A stretch of 64,000 nucleotides of DNA from Gemmatimonadota bacterium (GTDB lineage Bacteria > Gemmatimonadota > Gemmatimonadetes > Longimicrobiales > Gaopeijiaceae), in contig VGVR01000005.1 in assembly GCA_016873995.1 (NCBI GenBank), positions 62,001 to 126,000 on the forward strand, read 5' to 3'. The position numbers were made by a program, and so were the translations under genes. Every line of letters starts with the position of its first letter. Position 1 is the stretch's first letter. Shown here piece after piece: positions 8,597 to 17,794 of the stretch. Below the pieces are notes generated by a model. That model had not been told where the DNA came from. It did no database searches and saw nothing but the letters and a program-made list of their open reading frames with translations.

Positions 8597-9121
8597 ATGT
8601 ACGCGATCATCAAGCTCATCCAGAGCCTCGTGAAGGCGCTGAACTCCGAGGGGACGCCGGGTCAGGTGGCGGCCGGCATCGCAGTGGGATCTTGCCTCGG
8701 GCTCACGCCCCTGCTCAACCTGCACAACCTGCTCATCGTCGGGGTCATCCTCTTCTTCCGCGTGTCGGTTCCCGGCGCCACGCTCGGATGGCTGGTGTTC
8801 ACGCCGGCGGGCTTTCTGCTGGATCCCGTCTTCGACCGCGTCGGCACGGCGCTCCTGGTGGACAACGTCGCCCTGCAGGACGTGTGGGGCGCGGCGTACA
8901 ACGCGCCGGTGATCGCGCTCGCCAACCCGACGAACACGATCGTCGTCGGCAGCTTGGTCGGCTGGGTCGTGCTCGCGCTGCCGATCTTCTTCCTCGCGCG
9001 GGCGGCCGTCGCGTGGTATCGCAACACGATCTACGCGCGCTACAAAGACGCGAAGTTCTTCCGGGCGCTGCGCGCGTCGAAGCTCTATAACGTGTACGAG
9101 ATGTTCCGGCCGAGCGTATAG
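8597..9121 (+). CDS. TIGR03546-family integral membrane protein
   Basis: The 174-residue protein begins MYAIIKLIQSLVKALNSEGTP and has about four hydrophobic segments, including GIAVGSCLGLTPLLNLHNLL, VGVILFFRVSVPGATLGWLVF and VVGSLVGWVVLALPIFFLA. It matches the TIGR03546 pattern, distantly related to DUF2062 proteins. TIGR03546 genes are usually followed directly by a TIGR03545 gene, exactly as here: the TAG ending this gene is followed at once by the ATG of the next, suggesting a two-protein membrane assembly of unknown function. This member of the pair is intact, unlike its neighbours on both sides. Confidence 0.82.
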   Translation: MYAIIKLIQSLVKALNSEGTPGQVAAGIAVGSCLGLTPLLNLHNLLIVGVILFFRVSVPGATLGWLVFTPAGFLLDPVFDRVGTALLVDNVALQDVWGAAYNAPVIALANPTNTIVVGSLVGWVVLALPIFFLARAAVAWYRNTIYARYKDAKFFRALRASKLYNVYEMFRPSV

Positions 9122-10955
9122 ATGGCCCGCGCCAAGATCTTCCGCCCCCACGGTCTCGTCGTCTTCGCGATCGTTATCCTCGGCGTCGGCTTGGTGTGGT
9201 GGCTGTACGCCGACACGCTCGTGCAAAGGGGCATCGAGCGGACCGGGGAGTCACTGGTGGGTGCGCGCGTGGAGGTCGCGTCCGTCGATCTGAGGCCGAC
9301 CGATGGGAGCATCCGCATGACGCGGCTGCAGGTGGCCAACCCGGATGCGCCGATGACGAACCTCGTCGAGGCAGGCGAGATCGTCGTCGACCTGAGGCTT
9401 TCGCCCGTACTCGAAAAGGAAGGTGGTCGTCGAGAACCTGGTCATGACGGGCGTACGCTTCAACACGCCCCGAGAGACTTCCGGCGCCCTGGAGAATCCC
9501 GACCCAGAGTCGGGGCAACTCTGGCAGAGCGTGAACGCCTGGGCGAGCCAGATCGAGGTGCCGGAGTTCAGCCTGGAGTCGCTCACCGGAGCGGTGCGAA
9601 CGGAGGCACTCAGCGCCGATAGCCTGAGGAGCGTTCAATACGCGCGCGCTGTGGTGTCGCGCGTCGACTCGATGCGCACGAGTTGGGAAACGCAGCTCGC
9701 CGCGCTCGACCCCCGCCCCCGCATCGACTCCGTGCGCGTCGTGGTCGAGCGGCTGGAGTCGTTCCGACCCTCGCCGCTGAACGCACTGCAGATCCCCGGC
9801 CTGGTGCGCGACGCGCGCGCCACGCTCGGTGGCGTCACGGGCCTGCAGCGGGCGGTCGCTGCGCTCGACGACGCGGTACGAGCGGGTATCGCCTCCATCG
9901 ATCTGGGTTCCGAGCGACTGGCCGCCCTCCGCTCCGAAGATCTGACGTACGCCCGCGGGCTCCTCGACATCCCATCCCTCGAGGCACCCTCGATTTCGCC
10001 CGCGCTGTTCGGCGGTACGGCGTTGGCATTCTTGAAGCCGTTGCTCTACTGGGCGCAGACCGCCGAGCGCTTCCTCCCCCCGGGTCTCGATCCGCGAAAC
10101 CGGCCGGGGCCGCAGCGCGCCCGAGCGGAGGGTACGACCGTCGAGTTTACCGGCCGCGCGAGGTGGCCGGCGTTCCTGCTCGAGAACGGCGAGCTGGGCG
10201 TGGAGATCGGCGGGACGGGCGCCGCGGCGGGCGCGTACACCGCGCGGCTGCTGAACCTGACTTCATCGCCGTCGCTGCTGGGGCGCCCTCTCGAGATCGA
10301 GATCGGCCGGAGCGCAGGCGTGCAGGGTCCAGAGGGCCTCAGTCTATCCGCGATCCTCGACCACACCACCGCCGTGCTGCGGGACTCCGTGGGCCTGTCG
10401 CTCACGGGTGTGGGCCTACCCGAGATCGATCTATCGGCGCTCGGCGGCCGCCTCGATCTCGGCAACGGCCAGAGCAGGTTCTCGTTCCGCCGAATCGGCG
10501 ATCAGGTCGACGCGCGGCTCGAGTGGGCGACCTCGGACGTGGGGTGGACGCGCTCCGACGGTTCGGCTCCCGGTGCCACCCCACCCGAGACCGGCACGGC
10601 GGCATGGGCGCGCGAACTGGCCTGGCGCACGCTCACGGGCGTCCCGAGCGTCGAGGTCTCCATGGGGATCTCGGGCAGCCTGTCGAGCCCGACACTCGAG
10701 GTGAGCTCCAACCTCGGTGGCGCGCTCGCGGAAAGCCTTTCCCGCGAGCTCGGTCAACAGATCGCCGACGCGGAGGCCCGTCTGCGGCGAGAAGTGGACG
10801 ACCGCATCCAGCCGCTCTTGCAGGACGCGCGCGCGCGGTCTGACGGCGTACGGACGCAGGTCGCCGACCGAATCGCAGAGCAGCGGGCCGAGGTCGACGC
10901 GCTGCGCGCGCGCCTCGAGGCGCGGGTGCAGGAGCTGGGTCGGGGGATCAACTAG
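9122..10955 (+). pseudogene. TIGR03545-family protein with a frameshift near 9418
   Basis: The N-terminus (LVVFAIVILGVGLVWWLYAD) is a membrane anchor followed by an AsmA-like segment (GARVEVASVDLRPTDGSIRM). The first frame reads VDLRLSPVLEKE and then loses sense. The other frame picks up at VVVENLVMTGVRFNTPRETSG from 9423 and runs to TAG at 10955. One extra base at about 9417-9420 (GAAAAGGAAGG) explains the break; removing it gives a protein of about 610 residues, normal for TIGR03545. The long C-terminal region has coiled-coil character (EAELRREVDDRIQPLLQDA-type) and an AsmA/DUF748-like beta-rich middle. It is coupled to the TIGR03546 gene with no gap. Confidence 0.8.
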
Positions 10956-11002
10956 CGGCTCGCTGGAGCGTCCGGCGTCCACGGCCCTCCGCTACCCGGT
11001 CG

Positions 11003-11701
11003 TCACCAGCCCTTCGTCAGCACCTCGCGAGTCTCCTCCACCGCGATGGCCCAGATCGCGCTCATCTCCTCGTCCGGACGCTCGTAATAGCCGCCAAACG
11101 ACCCGTCGCCGATCAGCTCGCGGTATTTCGCAGGCGATACGTCGTCGGATTTCGACAGGTCCACCATCGGCTTGTGGCCCTCCGGGGCGCGGACGCCCCG
11201 CACGCGCGTCCAGGGGAAGCTCTCCATCCACGAGGCATGCGAGGCGACGGGGTCGATCGCGTCGATCGCGGCACGGACGCGTGGCGCCTTCCACCAGTCG
11301 TGCCAGCGGAGCGTCACGCCCTTCCGTTTGCGCGCCCAGGCCTCGGCCGCCGGACGGGCCGGCGTGTTGCCGCCGTGCCCGTTCACGATGGCGATGCGCT
11401 TGAACCCGTCGCGACGCAGGCTGCCGAGCACCTCCGTGAGCAGCCGCTCGTACGTCGCAGGCGACACGGTCACCGTGCCCGGATACGCCATGAAGTACGG
11501 CGTAATCCCATATGGCACAACGGGAAACACCGGCACGCCGAGGGACTCCGCGGCCTCGACGGCCACGCGTTCGGCGAGCGTGGAGTCGGTCGCGAGGGAC
11601 AGGTGCGCGTGCTGCTCGGTACAGCCGAGGGGGAGCACGCACACGTCGTTGGTCTCCAGGTATGCCTCGACCTGCGCCCACGTCATGTCCGCGACCCTCA
11701 T
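11003..11701 (-). CDS. Creatininase-family amidohydrolase
   Basis: The 232-residue protein has the creatininase fold signature: PLGCTEQHAHLSLATDS at residues 24-40 supplies Glu29, His31/33 and Asp39 as likely metal ligands, and VNGHGGNTPA is the second conserved motif. Family members hydrolyse cyclic or linear amides with Zn/Mn (creatinine, formamides of the riboflavin/F420 or mycofactocin pathways), and the exact substrate cannot be told. The usual EQHGPHLP spacing is one residue shorter here (EQHAHLSL). The ATG at 11701 overlaps the mutY stop as ATGA, so the two genes are translationally coupled although functionally unrelated. Confidence 0.88.
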   Translation of the reverse strand: MRVADMTWAQVEAYLETNDVCVLPLGCTEQHAHLSLATDSTLAERVAVEAAESLGVPVFPVVPYGITPYFMAYPGTVTVSPATYERLLTEVLGSLRRDGFKRIAIVNGHGGNTPARPAAEAWARKRKGVTLRWHDWWKAPRVRAAIDAIDPVASHASWMESFPWTRVRGVRAPEGHKPMVDLSKSDDVSPAKYRELIGDGSFGGYYERPDEEMSAIWAIAVEETREVLTKGW

Positions 11702-12783
11702 GCCACCTCCGTCGGCTCGAGCTGCAGAAACGACTCCAGCACCCGCCGCTGCGCTACCGGCAGCGCGTGGCGCGTGGGACGCCTCGCGTCCACCCAAGCA
11801 GCGTCTCGACCGGCACGCGCACGCGGATCGGAGACGGCGATGGCGAACGGCTGATACGTTGCGTGCAGGTGCGTGAAGCGGTGCTCGCACGCAGGCAGCG
11901 GTCGCACGTCTTCGCTGACGTCGAGGTCCCGCGCCGACGCCAGCCCCACCGCGGCACTTCGAGCCTCGGCGGCCCCGCCTACCTCGGCCTCCGGGAGCGC
12001 CCACATGCCAGCGAGCAGACCGCCGAGCGGCCTGCGCTCCAGCAACACGCGGCCGCCCGCGTGCAGCACCGCCAGCGCGAAGACCGAGCGACGCGGCGAC
12101 GGCCGGCGCACGCGCTCGGGCCGTTCGCCCTCCGTGCCGGCGGCGCGCGCCGCGCACCACGCCGCGACTGGGCATTCCGCACAGCGCGGCGCGCGCGGGG
12201 TGCAGAGCGTGGCACCCAGCTCCATGAGCGCCTGGTTCCAGTCGCCGGGGCGGTCCGGGTGCACGAGCGCAGCCGCCTGGTCGCGGAGCCACGACGCCGA
12301 AGGCCTCGGCTGGTCGAAGAGGCGCGCCAGCACACGACGGACGTTGCCATCGGCCGCCGGGACGGCTTCACCGAACGCGATGCTCGCCACCGCCCCCGCC
12401 GTGTACTCGCCCAGCCCCGGAAGCTCACGGAGCTCCGCGTACGACGACGGGAGCGCGCCGTCCGGGCGCTCTCGCGCCAGCTGCGCCGCCCGGTGGAGGT
12501 TCCTCGCCCGCCGATAGTAGCCCAGCCCCTCCCAGGCCTTGAGCACTTCGTCCTCGTGCGCGCCGGCGAGGCTCGCCAGGTCGGGAAAGCGCTGTAGCCA
12601 CTGGCCGTACCGAGGCACGACGGTCTCCACCCGGGTCTGCTGCAGCATCACCTCCGAGACCAGGATCCGGTACGGATCGGCCTCGCCCCTCCAGGGGAGG
12701 GCGCGGCAGGCCCGATCGTAATGGTCGAGCAGCGCGGCACGCAGCCGCGCCAGCGCTCGGGGGTCGGCGGGGGTCCAGTCCAT
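11698..12783 (-). CDS. mutY: A/G-specific adenine DNA glycosylase MutY
   Basis: The 361-residue protein removes adenine mispaired with 8-oxoguanine. It has the HhH-GPD core: SEVMLQQTRVETVVPRY with the catalytic Glu44, LPGLGEYTAGAVASIAFGE helix-hairpin-helix and VPAADGNVRRVLAR containing the catalytic Asp. The [4Fe-4S] motif is C-x6-C-x2-C-x5-C (CTPRAPRCAECPVAAWC). A NUDIX-like C-terminal domain follows (VLLERRPLGGLLAGMWALPE), which recognises 8-oxoG. The ATG at 12783 fits the family start; in-frame codons further upstream run into the divergent VWA gene. It overlaps the creatininase gene by four bases. Confidence 0.95.
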   Translation of the reverse strand: MDWTPADPRALARLRAALLDHYDRACRALPWRGEADPYRILVSEVMLQQTRVETVVPRYGQWLQRFPDLASLAGAHEDEVLKAWEGLGYYRRARNLHRAAQLARERPDGALPSSYAELRELPGLGEYTAGAVASIAFGEAVPAADGNVRRVLARLFDQPRPSASWLRDQAAALVHPDRPGDWNQALMELGATLCTPRAPRCAECPVAAWCAARAAGTEGERPERVRRPSPRRSVFALAVLHAGGRVLLERRPLGGLLAGMWALPEAEVGGAAEARSAAVGLASARDLDVSEDVRPLPACEHRFTHLHATYQPFAIAVSDPRARAGRDAAWVDARRPTRHALPVAQRRVLESFLQLEPTEVA

Positions 12784-12817
12784 TGGCGGGAACGTAACGC
12801 CCCAGTAGGATGCTACC

Positions 12818-14110
12818 ATGCGCTTCACCACGTACGGCAAGTACCGCGGTCGCTGGCTCGACGCCTTGAACCTGCAGGCGCTCCTCGAGCACCTGTCGGA
12901 CTTCCTCATGGACGGCGGCTTCGCGGGCGGCCCGCATTACCACCCGTACTGGGGGTGGTCGGGCGATGAGGACACCAACTCGACGGATGCCCTCAAGAAT
13001 GCGCTCCTCAAAGCGCTCATCGAGAGCGGCCAGCTCACCCCCGAGATGATCGACGAGCTGCGTGGCGAAGGTGAGGGCGATGAGCACGTGCGCGCGCAGA
13101 TCGCCCAGCTGCTCGACGACCTCGTGCAGAAGATGGTCGAGGAGGGCTACATCAACCTGGAGACTGGGAACCCGCAGTTGCCCGGCGCCACCTACGACGT
13201 GACGGGCCAGGGCCAGATCGACGAGGCGAAGCAGGCGGCGCAGCGCGTCGACTTCAACCTCACCCAAAAAGGGATGGACTTTCTCGGCTACCGGGCGCTG
13301 AAGGGACTGCTCTCGGCGCTCGGGAAGGCGGCGGCCGGCTCCCATGACACGCCGCACCTCGCCACAGGCATCGAAGCCGAAGCCGCGTCCAAGCCGTACG
13401 AGTTCGGGGATACGCTCAACCTCGACATTCCGGCCACGCTCAAGAACGCGATCGAGCGCGAGGGGCTCAAGGTCCCGCTCGATCTCGACTACGGCGATCT
13501 GATGGTGCACCAGGCGGAGTATCGCTCCTCCTGCGCTACGGTGCTTCTGCTCGACATCTCCCACTCGATGGTGCTCTACGGCGAGGACCGCTTCGCGCCT
13601 GCCAAGCGCGTCGCGCTCGCGCTCTCGCACCTGATCCGCACGCAGTTCCCCGGCGACTCGCTGCGCGTGGTCACGTTCGGCGATCGGGCCGCCGAGATCC
13701 CGCTTTCGCAGCTCGCCAAGGCCCAGGTCGGCCCGTTCCACACGAACACCGCCGAGGGAATCGAGGTCGCTCGGCGTATTCTCGCTGCGCAGAAGAAGGA
13801 CATGCGTCAGATCATCATGATCACCGACGGCAAGCCGAGCGCGATGACGCTTCCGGACGGGCGCGTCTACACGAACTCGGGCGCCCTCGACCCGATGATC
13901 TTGAAGCGCACGTTCCAGGAGGTCGCGGCGTGCAGGAAGTCCGGTATTCTCATCAACACGTTCATGCTCGCGAACGACCCGTACCTGGTGCAGTTCGTCC
14001 AGAAGGTGTCCGAGATCGCCCGCGGCAAGGCGTACTTCACGACGTCGCTCACGCTCGGCCAGTACATCATGATGGACTTCCTGCGCACGCGCAGAAAACG
14101 CGCGGGGTGA
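12818..14110 (+). CDS. VWA-domain protein, likely partner of the MoxR/ChlI-like ATPase
   Basis: The 430-residue protein has a helical, acidic N-terminal half and a C-terminal von Willebrand A domain. The MIDAS motif DxSxS is DISHS at residues 246-250, with the later Asp in MITDGKPSA. The family resembles ChlD/CoxE-like proteins that pair with MoxR/ChlI ATPases. In most genomes the pair is adjacent; here the ATPase lies 8 kb upstream on the same strand. The gene starts with ATG at 12818, 34 bases from the divergent mutY start, so the promoters must overlap. The likely role is a cytoplasmic scaffold for a metal-dependent ATPase complex with an unknown client. Confidence 0.85.
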   Translation: MRFTTYGKYRGRWLDALNLQALLEHLSDFLMDGGFAGGPHYHPYWGWSGDEDTNSTDALKNALLKALIESGQLTPEMIDELRGEGEGDEHVRAQIAQLLDDLVQKMVEEGYINLETGNPQLPGATYDVTGQGQIDEAKQAAQRVDFNLTQKGMDFLGYRALKGLLSALGKAAAGSHDTPHLATGIEAEAASKPYEFGDTLNLDIPATLKNAIEREGLKVPLDLDYGDLMVHQAEYRSSCATVLLLDISHSMVLYGEDRFAPAKRVALALSHLIRTQFPGDSLRVVTFGDRAAEIPLSQLAKAQVGPFHTNTAEGIEVARRILAAQKKDMRQIIMITDGKPSAMTLPDGRVYTNSGALDPMILKRTFQEVAACRKSGILINTFMLANDPYLVQFVQKVSEIARGKAYFTTSLTLGQYIMMDFLRTRRKRAG

Positions 14111-14117
14111 GCACGTG

Positions 14118-17048
14118 ATGGGAGTTCGCGGCCAGGCACCGGCGCCGAGCGCGCTGCGGCCCCGCTTGACCCTCCGCCGCGCTTCGGCGTCTTGCGTGAA
14201 GCGACTTCGTCTCGCGTCGCACCTAGCTCGGCAGCTACCGCTCTACGCCGTCGCGTCCGTACTCGCCGTGGCGACGTCCGCTCCAGCCGCCGGGCAGGAG
14301 TCCAACGTCGAGGACGCGGTCGTGCGCGCACTCACGGCGCTCAACGCTGGCCAGATGGACGCGTACCTGTCGCACTTCCTGCCGGAGGCGCGCGTCCTCA
14401 TCACCTACCACGAGGACAGCGGCGGGGGAGCGGAGCTGCGTCCCGACGCGGTGCGCGCGAGCCTCAGCAAGCTCAGCTGGGTGCCCACTGAGGTCGTCAG
14501 CCAGGTCTTCGGGGTCAACGCCGTGACCGTCGTCGACCTCGCCGGGGCTCTGCAGCTGCCGGAGGGCGGTACGCAGCTCGGTATGTGGCGCTACGCGGAG
14601 CTGCGCACGCGCCACGAGGGCGCGTGGCGAATCGCGCAGGTCGACATCTCCCCCCTTCCCACCGAGGGCGGGGTCACCATGGTCGGCGTCCCTCCGGCGT
14701 CGACTGTGGCGGCCGACGCGCGGGCGCCCAGCCGACCGCCACCACCCGCGCCGCGTATCGCCCGGGCCTCCGGCGATCAGCCCGAGGCGCTCCCTCTGCC
14801 CGCGGGCGTGCCGCCGGCCCCAGTATGGCCCGAGGTCATCTCGCGCGACGACGCCGGTAACGCAACCGTACGCGCGGTCCGGCTGGACGGCCCGCTCGAC
14901 GTCGACGGGAACTTGGACGAACCCGTCTATCAGGAAGTCCCACCCCTGACCGGAAACATCCAGAGCATTCCCGACGAGGGTCAGCCTGCCACAGAGCTGA
15001 CGGAATACTGGATCACCTACGACGAGGCGAACATCTACGTCTCCGCGCGCGTGCACGAGGAAGTGCCGGAGAGTGAGTGGACCGCCAACGAGATGCGGCG
15101 GGACGCCAGTCAGGTGGGCAACAACGACAACATCGGGCTCTCCTTCGACACGTACTACGACCGGCGCAACGGCTACTTCTTTTACACGAACCCGCTCGGC
15201 GCCATGGTGGACATCCAGTTCACCAACGAGGGAAGCCCCAACTTCGACTGGAACACGGTCTTCGACATTCGCACCGGGCGCTTCGAGGGCGGTTGGACGG
15301 CGGAAGTGCGCATTCCCTTCAAGTCGATTCGATATCAGCCGGGCAGGTCGCAGCTCTGGGGCGTGCAACTTCGCCGCTCGATTCGGCGCAAGAACGAGTG
15401 GTCGCATCTCACGGCCGTCTCGAGGGCCGCGGCTGGCGCGATTGGGCGAAACGGCATCATGCGCATGTCCCGCGCGGCCACGCTGGTCGGCCTCGAAGTA
15501 CCGCCGACGGGGCTCAGCGTGGACGTGAAACCCTACGGCATCGGGGGGATCACGACCGACCGCCTCGCCACGCCGCGTCTCGAGAACGAGCCCAACTACG
15601 ACGGCGGCGTGGACGTGAAGTGGGGGGTCACGCAGAACCTCGCGGTCGACTTGACCTACAACACCGACTTCGCGCAGGTCGAGGTCGACGAGCAGCAGAT
15701 CAACCTCACCCGCTTCAGCCTCACCTTCCCCGAGAAGCGAGGGTTCTTCCTGGAGAGCCGCGGCATCTTCAACTTCCCGGCGAACGCCGCGGGAGGCGTT
15801 GGTGGCGGTGGTGGGGGTGGCGGCGGCGGCGGCGGCGGAACGGCGCCGAGCCTCTTCTTCAGCCGCCGAATCGGGCTGCAGGGCGGCCGCACGGTGCCGA
15901 TTCTGGGCGGCGGCCGGCTCACGGGGAAGATCGGACCCGTGGACGTCGGCGCGCTCAGCATCCAGACGGACGAGGTGACCACGACGGACACGCTCGGCAA
16001 CGTCTCGACGCTCGCCGAGCTGACGAACTTCACGGTGGTGCGCGCGCGCGCGGACGTGCTGGCCCGCAGCAACGTCGGGGTGCTCTTCGCACGGCGCTCG
16101 CAGTCGCTCGTTGCCTCCGGCTCCAACGAGACGTATGGCGCCGACGCGATGTTCGCGTTTTTCGAGGACTTCTACCTGAGCGGGTTCTACGCCCGCACGC
16201 AGACGCGCGGCATCAGCACGGACAACCAGAGCTATCAGGGGCGGGTCGCCTGGGAGGGAGATCTTCAGGGCTTTTCGGCTAGCCATCTGCTCGTAGAGGA
16301 CGACTTCAACCCCGAGGTCGGCCTGGTACGCCGCTCGGGATTCCGGCAGACCTCGATCAACGTGCGCGCGAGCCCGCGCCCGGCGCAGATCGGTTTCATT
16401 CGTCAGTTCACGGCGGAAGGAAACGCCGATTACCTCGTGAACGCCCGCCAGGGCTTCATCGAGACGCGCGATCTCTCCGGAAGGATCGGCGTGGAGTTCG
16501 AGAACAGCGACCAGCTGTCGGGCAGCTACACCGAGAGCTACGAGCGGCTCGTGCGACCGGAGCGAATCACGGGCGCAACGGTCCCGGCCGGGCGCTACTC
16601 GTTCAAGGTCATGGAGGCCTCCTTTTCATTCGGCCCCCAACGCTTCTTCTCGGGCACGCTCTCGGGTCGCTACGGCGGCTTCTACGACGGTGACCTCACC
16701 TCGGTGGGCTTCAATCGCGGACGAATCGAGGTGTTCCCGCAGCTTTCACTCGAGCCGAGCATCTCGCACAACTGGGTGCGTCTACCAGGGCAGGGCTTCA
16801 ACACGTTCTTGGCGTCGACGCGCGCGACGTACACGTTCACGCCGCGCCTCTTCCTGAGCGCGCTGCTGCAGTACAGCTCGGCCAGCGATCGGGTGAGCGC
16901 GAACGTGCGCCTGCGGTGGGAGTACATGCCCGGTAGCGAGATCTTCCTGGTGTACACCGAAGAGCGCGACACCTACGACTTCGAGCGCACTCCGGTGCTC
17001 GCCAACCGCGGCTTGGTCATCAAGGCGACGAACCTGCTCCGGTTCTGA
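14118..17048 (+). CDS. NTF2-like domain fused to CBM9/DUF5916 outer-membrane-type protein
   Basis: The protein of about 976 residues is exported (hydrophobic segment LPLYAVASVLAVATSAPAAGQE near residue 45). A SnoaL/DUF4440-like NTF2 fold follows (about 65-190: LTALNAGQMDAYLSHFLPEA, then GAWRIAQVDISPLP), a Pro-rich linker, a CBM9-like domain (about 250-430: LDGPLDVDGNLDEPVYQE, and later FEGGWTAEVRIPFKSIRY) and a C-terminal DUF5916 beta-barrel with alternating strands ending in FEYMPGS-type motifs. LTFPEKRGFFLESRGIF is the DUF5916 hallmark. A tract of 13 glycines follows it. GTG at 14115 or ATG at 14118 could start translation, 4-7 bases after the VWA gene stop. Substrate and exact location are not known; the outer membrane is likely. 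Confidence 0.8.
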   Translation: MGVRGQAPAPSALRPRLTLRRASASCVKRLRLASHLARQLPLYAVASVLAVATSAPAAGQESNVEDAVVRALTALNAGQMDAYLSHFLPEARVLITYHEDSGGGAELRPDAVRASLSKLSWVPTEVVSQVFGVNAVTVVDLAGALQLPEGGTQLGMWRYAELRTRHEGAWRIAQVDISPLPTEGGVTMVGVPPASTVAADARAPSRPPPPAPRIARASGDQPEALPLPAGVPPAPVWPEVISRDDAGNATVRAVRLDGPLDVDGNLDEPVYQEVPPLTGNIQSIPDEGQPATELTEYWITYDEANIYVSARVHEEVPESEWTANEMRRDASQVGNNDNIGLSFDTYYDRRNGYFFYTNPLGAMVDIQFTNEGSPNFDWNTVFDIRTGRFEGGWTAEVRIPFKSIRYQPGRSQLWGVQLRRSIRRKNEWSHLTAVSRAAAGAIGRNGIMRMSRAATLVGLEVPPTGLSVDVKPYGIGGITTDRLATPRLENEPNYDGGVDVKWGVTQNLAVDLTYNTDFAQVEVDEQQINLTRFSLTFPEKRGFFLESRGIFNFPANAAGGVGGGGGGGGGGGGGTAPSLFFSRRIGLQGGRTVPILGGGRLTGKIGPVDVGALSIQTDEVTTTDTLGNVSTLAELTNFTVVRARADVLARSNVGVLFARRSQSLVASGSNETYGADAMFAFFEDFYLSGFYARTQTRGISTDNQSYQGRVAWEGDLQGFSASHLLVEDDFNPEVGLVRRSGFRQTSINVRASPRPAQIGFIRQFTAEGNADYLVNARQGFIETRDLSGRIGVEFENSDQLSGSYTESYERLVRPERITGATVPAGRYSFKVMEASFSFGPQRFFSGTLSGRYGGFYDGDLTSVGFNRGRIEVFPQLSLEPSISHNWVRLPGQGFNTFLASTRATYTFTPRLFLSALLQYSSASDRVSANVRLRWEYMPGSEIFLVYTEERDTYDFERTPVLANRGLVIKATNLLRF
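15792..15839 (+). repeat. Glycine-codon tract
   Basis: Sixteen codons read Gly-Gly-Val followed by 13 consecutive glycines, mostly GGC/GGT, inside the DUF5916 region right after FFLESRGIFNFPANAA. The run lies where relatives have a short loop (the paralogue at 27629 has only a short FDFGLSAGG). It is a low-complexity expansion likely made by replication slippage and keeps the frame open. Confidence 0.9.
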
Positions 17049-17051
17049 GAC

Positions 17052-17753
17052 CTACCCGCCCGCCATCCTCCCCTTCACCGCCGCGAGCTCCTCGCGCGTC
17101 CACCTCCCCTCGGGGGTCTCAGGACGCTCTTCGGCGATGCGGGCGAGAAGCGGTGCCGCACGCTGGGGGGCCGTGAGCCGCACCGCGTACAGCTCGACCA
17201 ACTCCTTCAGGGTCGCCAAGGCGGCGCCCGTGCCCGGCGCGGTCAGCTCCAGCGCCTGCCTGAACCACCTGGCCGCCTATTCGTGCTGGCCTCGGCGGTC
17301 GCGTTCGATGCGCGCGATACGGAGATGCGGAGTCGGGTCGGTCGGGTCCTCCGCGATCGCCAGGCTGAACGCCGTGATCGCGTCGTCGTAGAGGCCCCGC
17401 GCAGCCAAGGACTCGGCGTGCGACAGCTCGCGCTTTCGCGGTGTCCCCCCGCCGGTCGGGTTGTAGAGCGTGGCCGCCGCTCTCCCGCTCAACGAAGCGA
17501 CCAGGAGCGGCCCCGCGATCGCGATGCCCATGCCGCCGAGCGCGAGCACCCAAATCATGCCACGGCCCCAACTCCCGTAGAGCATGCCGGTGTATCCTGC
17601 CATCCCACCCAGCGTCGCGCCGGTCAATGACCAGGTGAGTGTCTGGATGAGTCGAGCGCGCGCCGCGGAGTCGATGTCCTTGGTACCGCGGGGCTCCTTG
17701 GGTGCGGCCGACTTACGCACCGGAGAGCGCACGTCGCCCGCCCGATGATCCAT
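17052..17753 (-). pseudogene. TPR membrane protein interrupted by an in-frame TAG
   Basis: From ATG 17753 the frame encodes a charged N-terminus, two hydrophobic segments (LTWSLTGATLGGMAGYTGML and MIWVLALGGMGIAIAGPLLV) and a TPR region (ESLAARGLYDDAITAFSLAIAEDPTDPTPHLRIARI). TAG at 17277-17279 (codon 159 of 234) falls exactly in a second TPR repeat: RGQHE-stop-AARWFRQALEL. Glu (GAG) is the expected residue there, one base away. The frame then runs to a TAG at 17052, three bases from the convergent stop of the preceding gene. It lies downstream of the oxidase cluster on the same strand, so a role in oxidase or cytochrome assembly is possible but unproven. Confidence 0.72.
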
Positions 17754-17794
17754 CGGGGAGCGGCGGCGGGGGCCGTCAGCGGCCGTGGCGCCGC

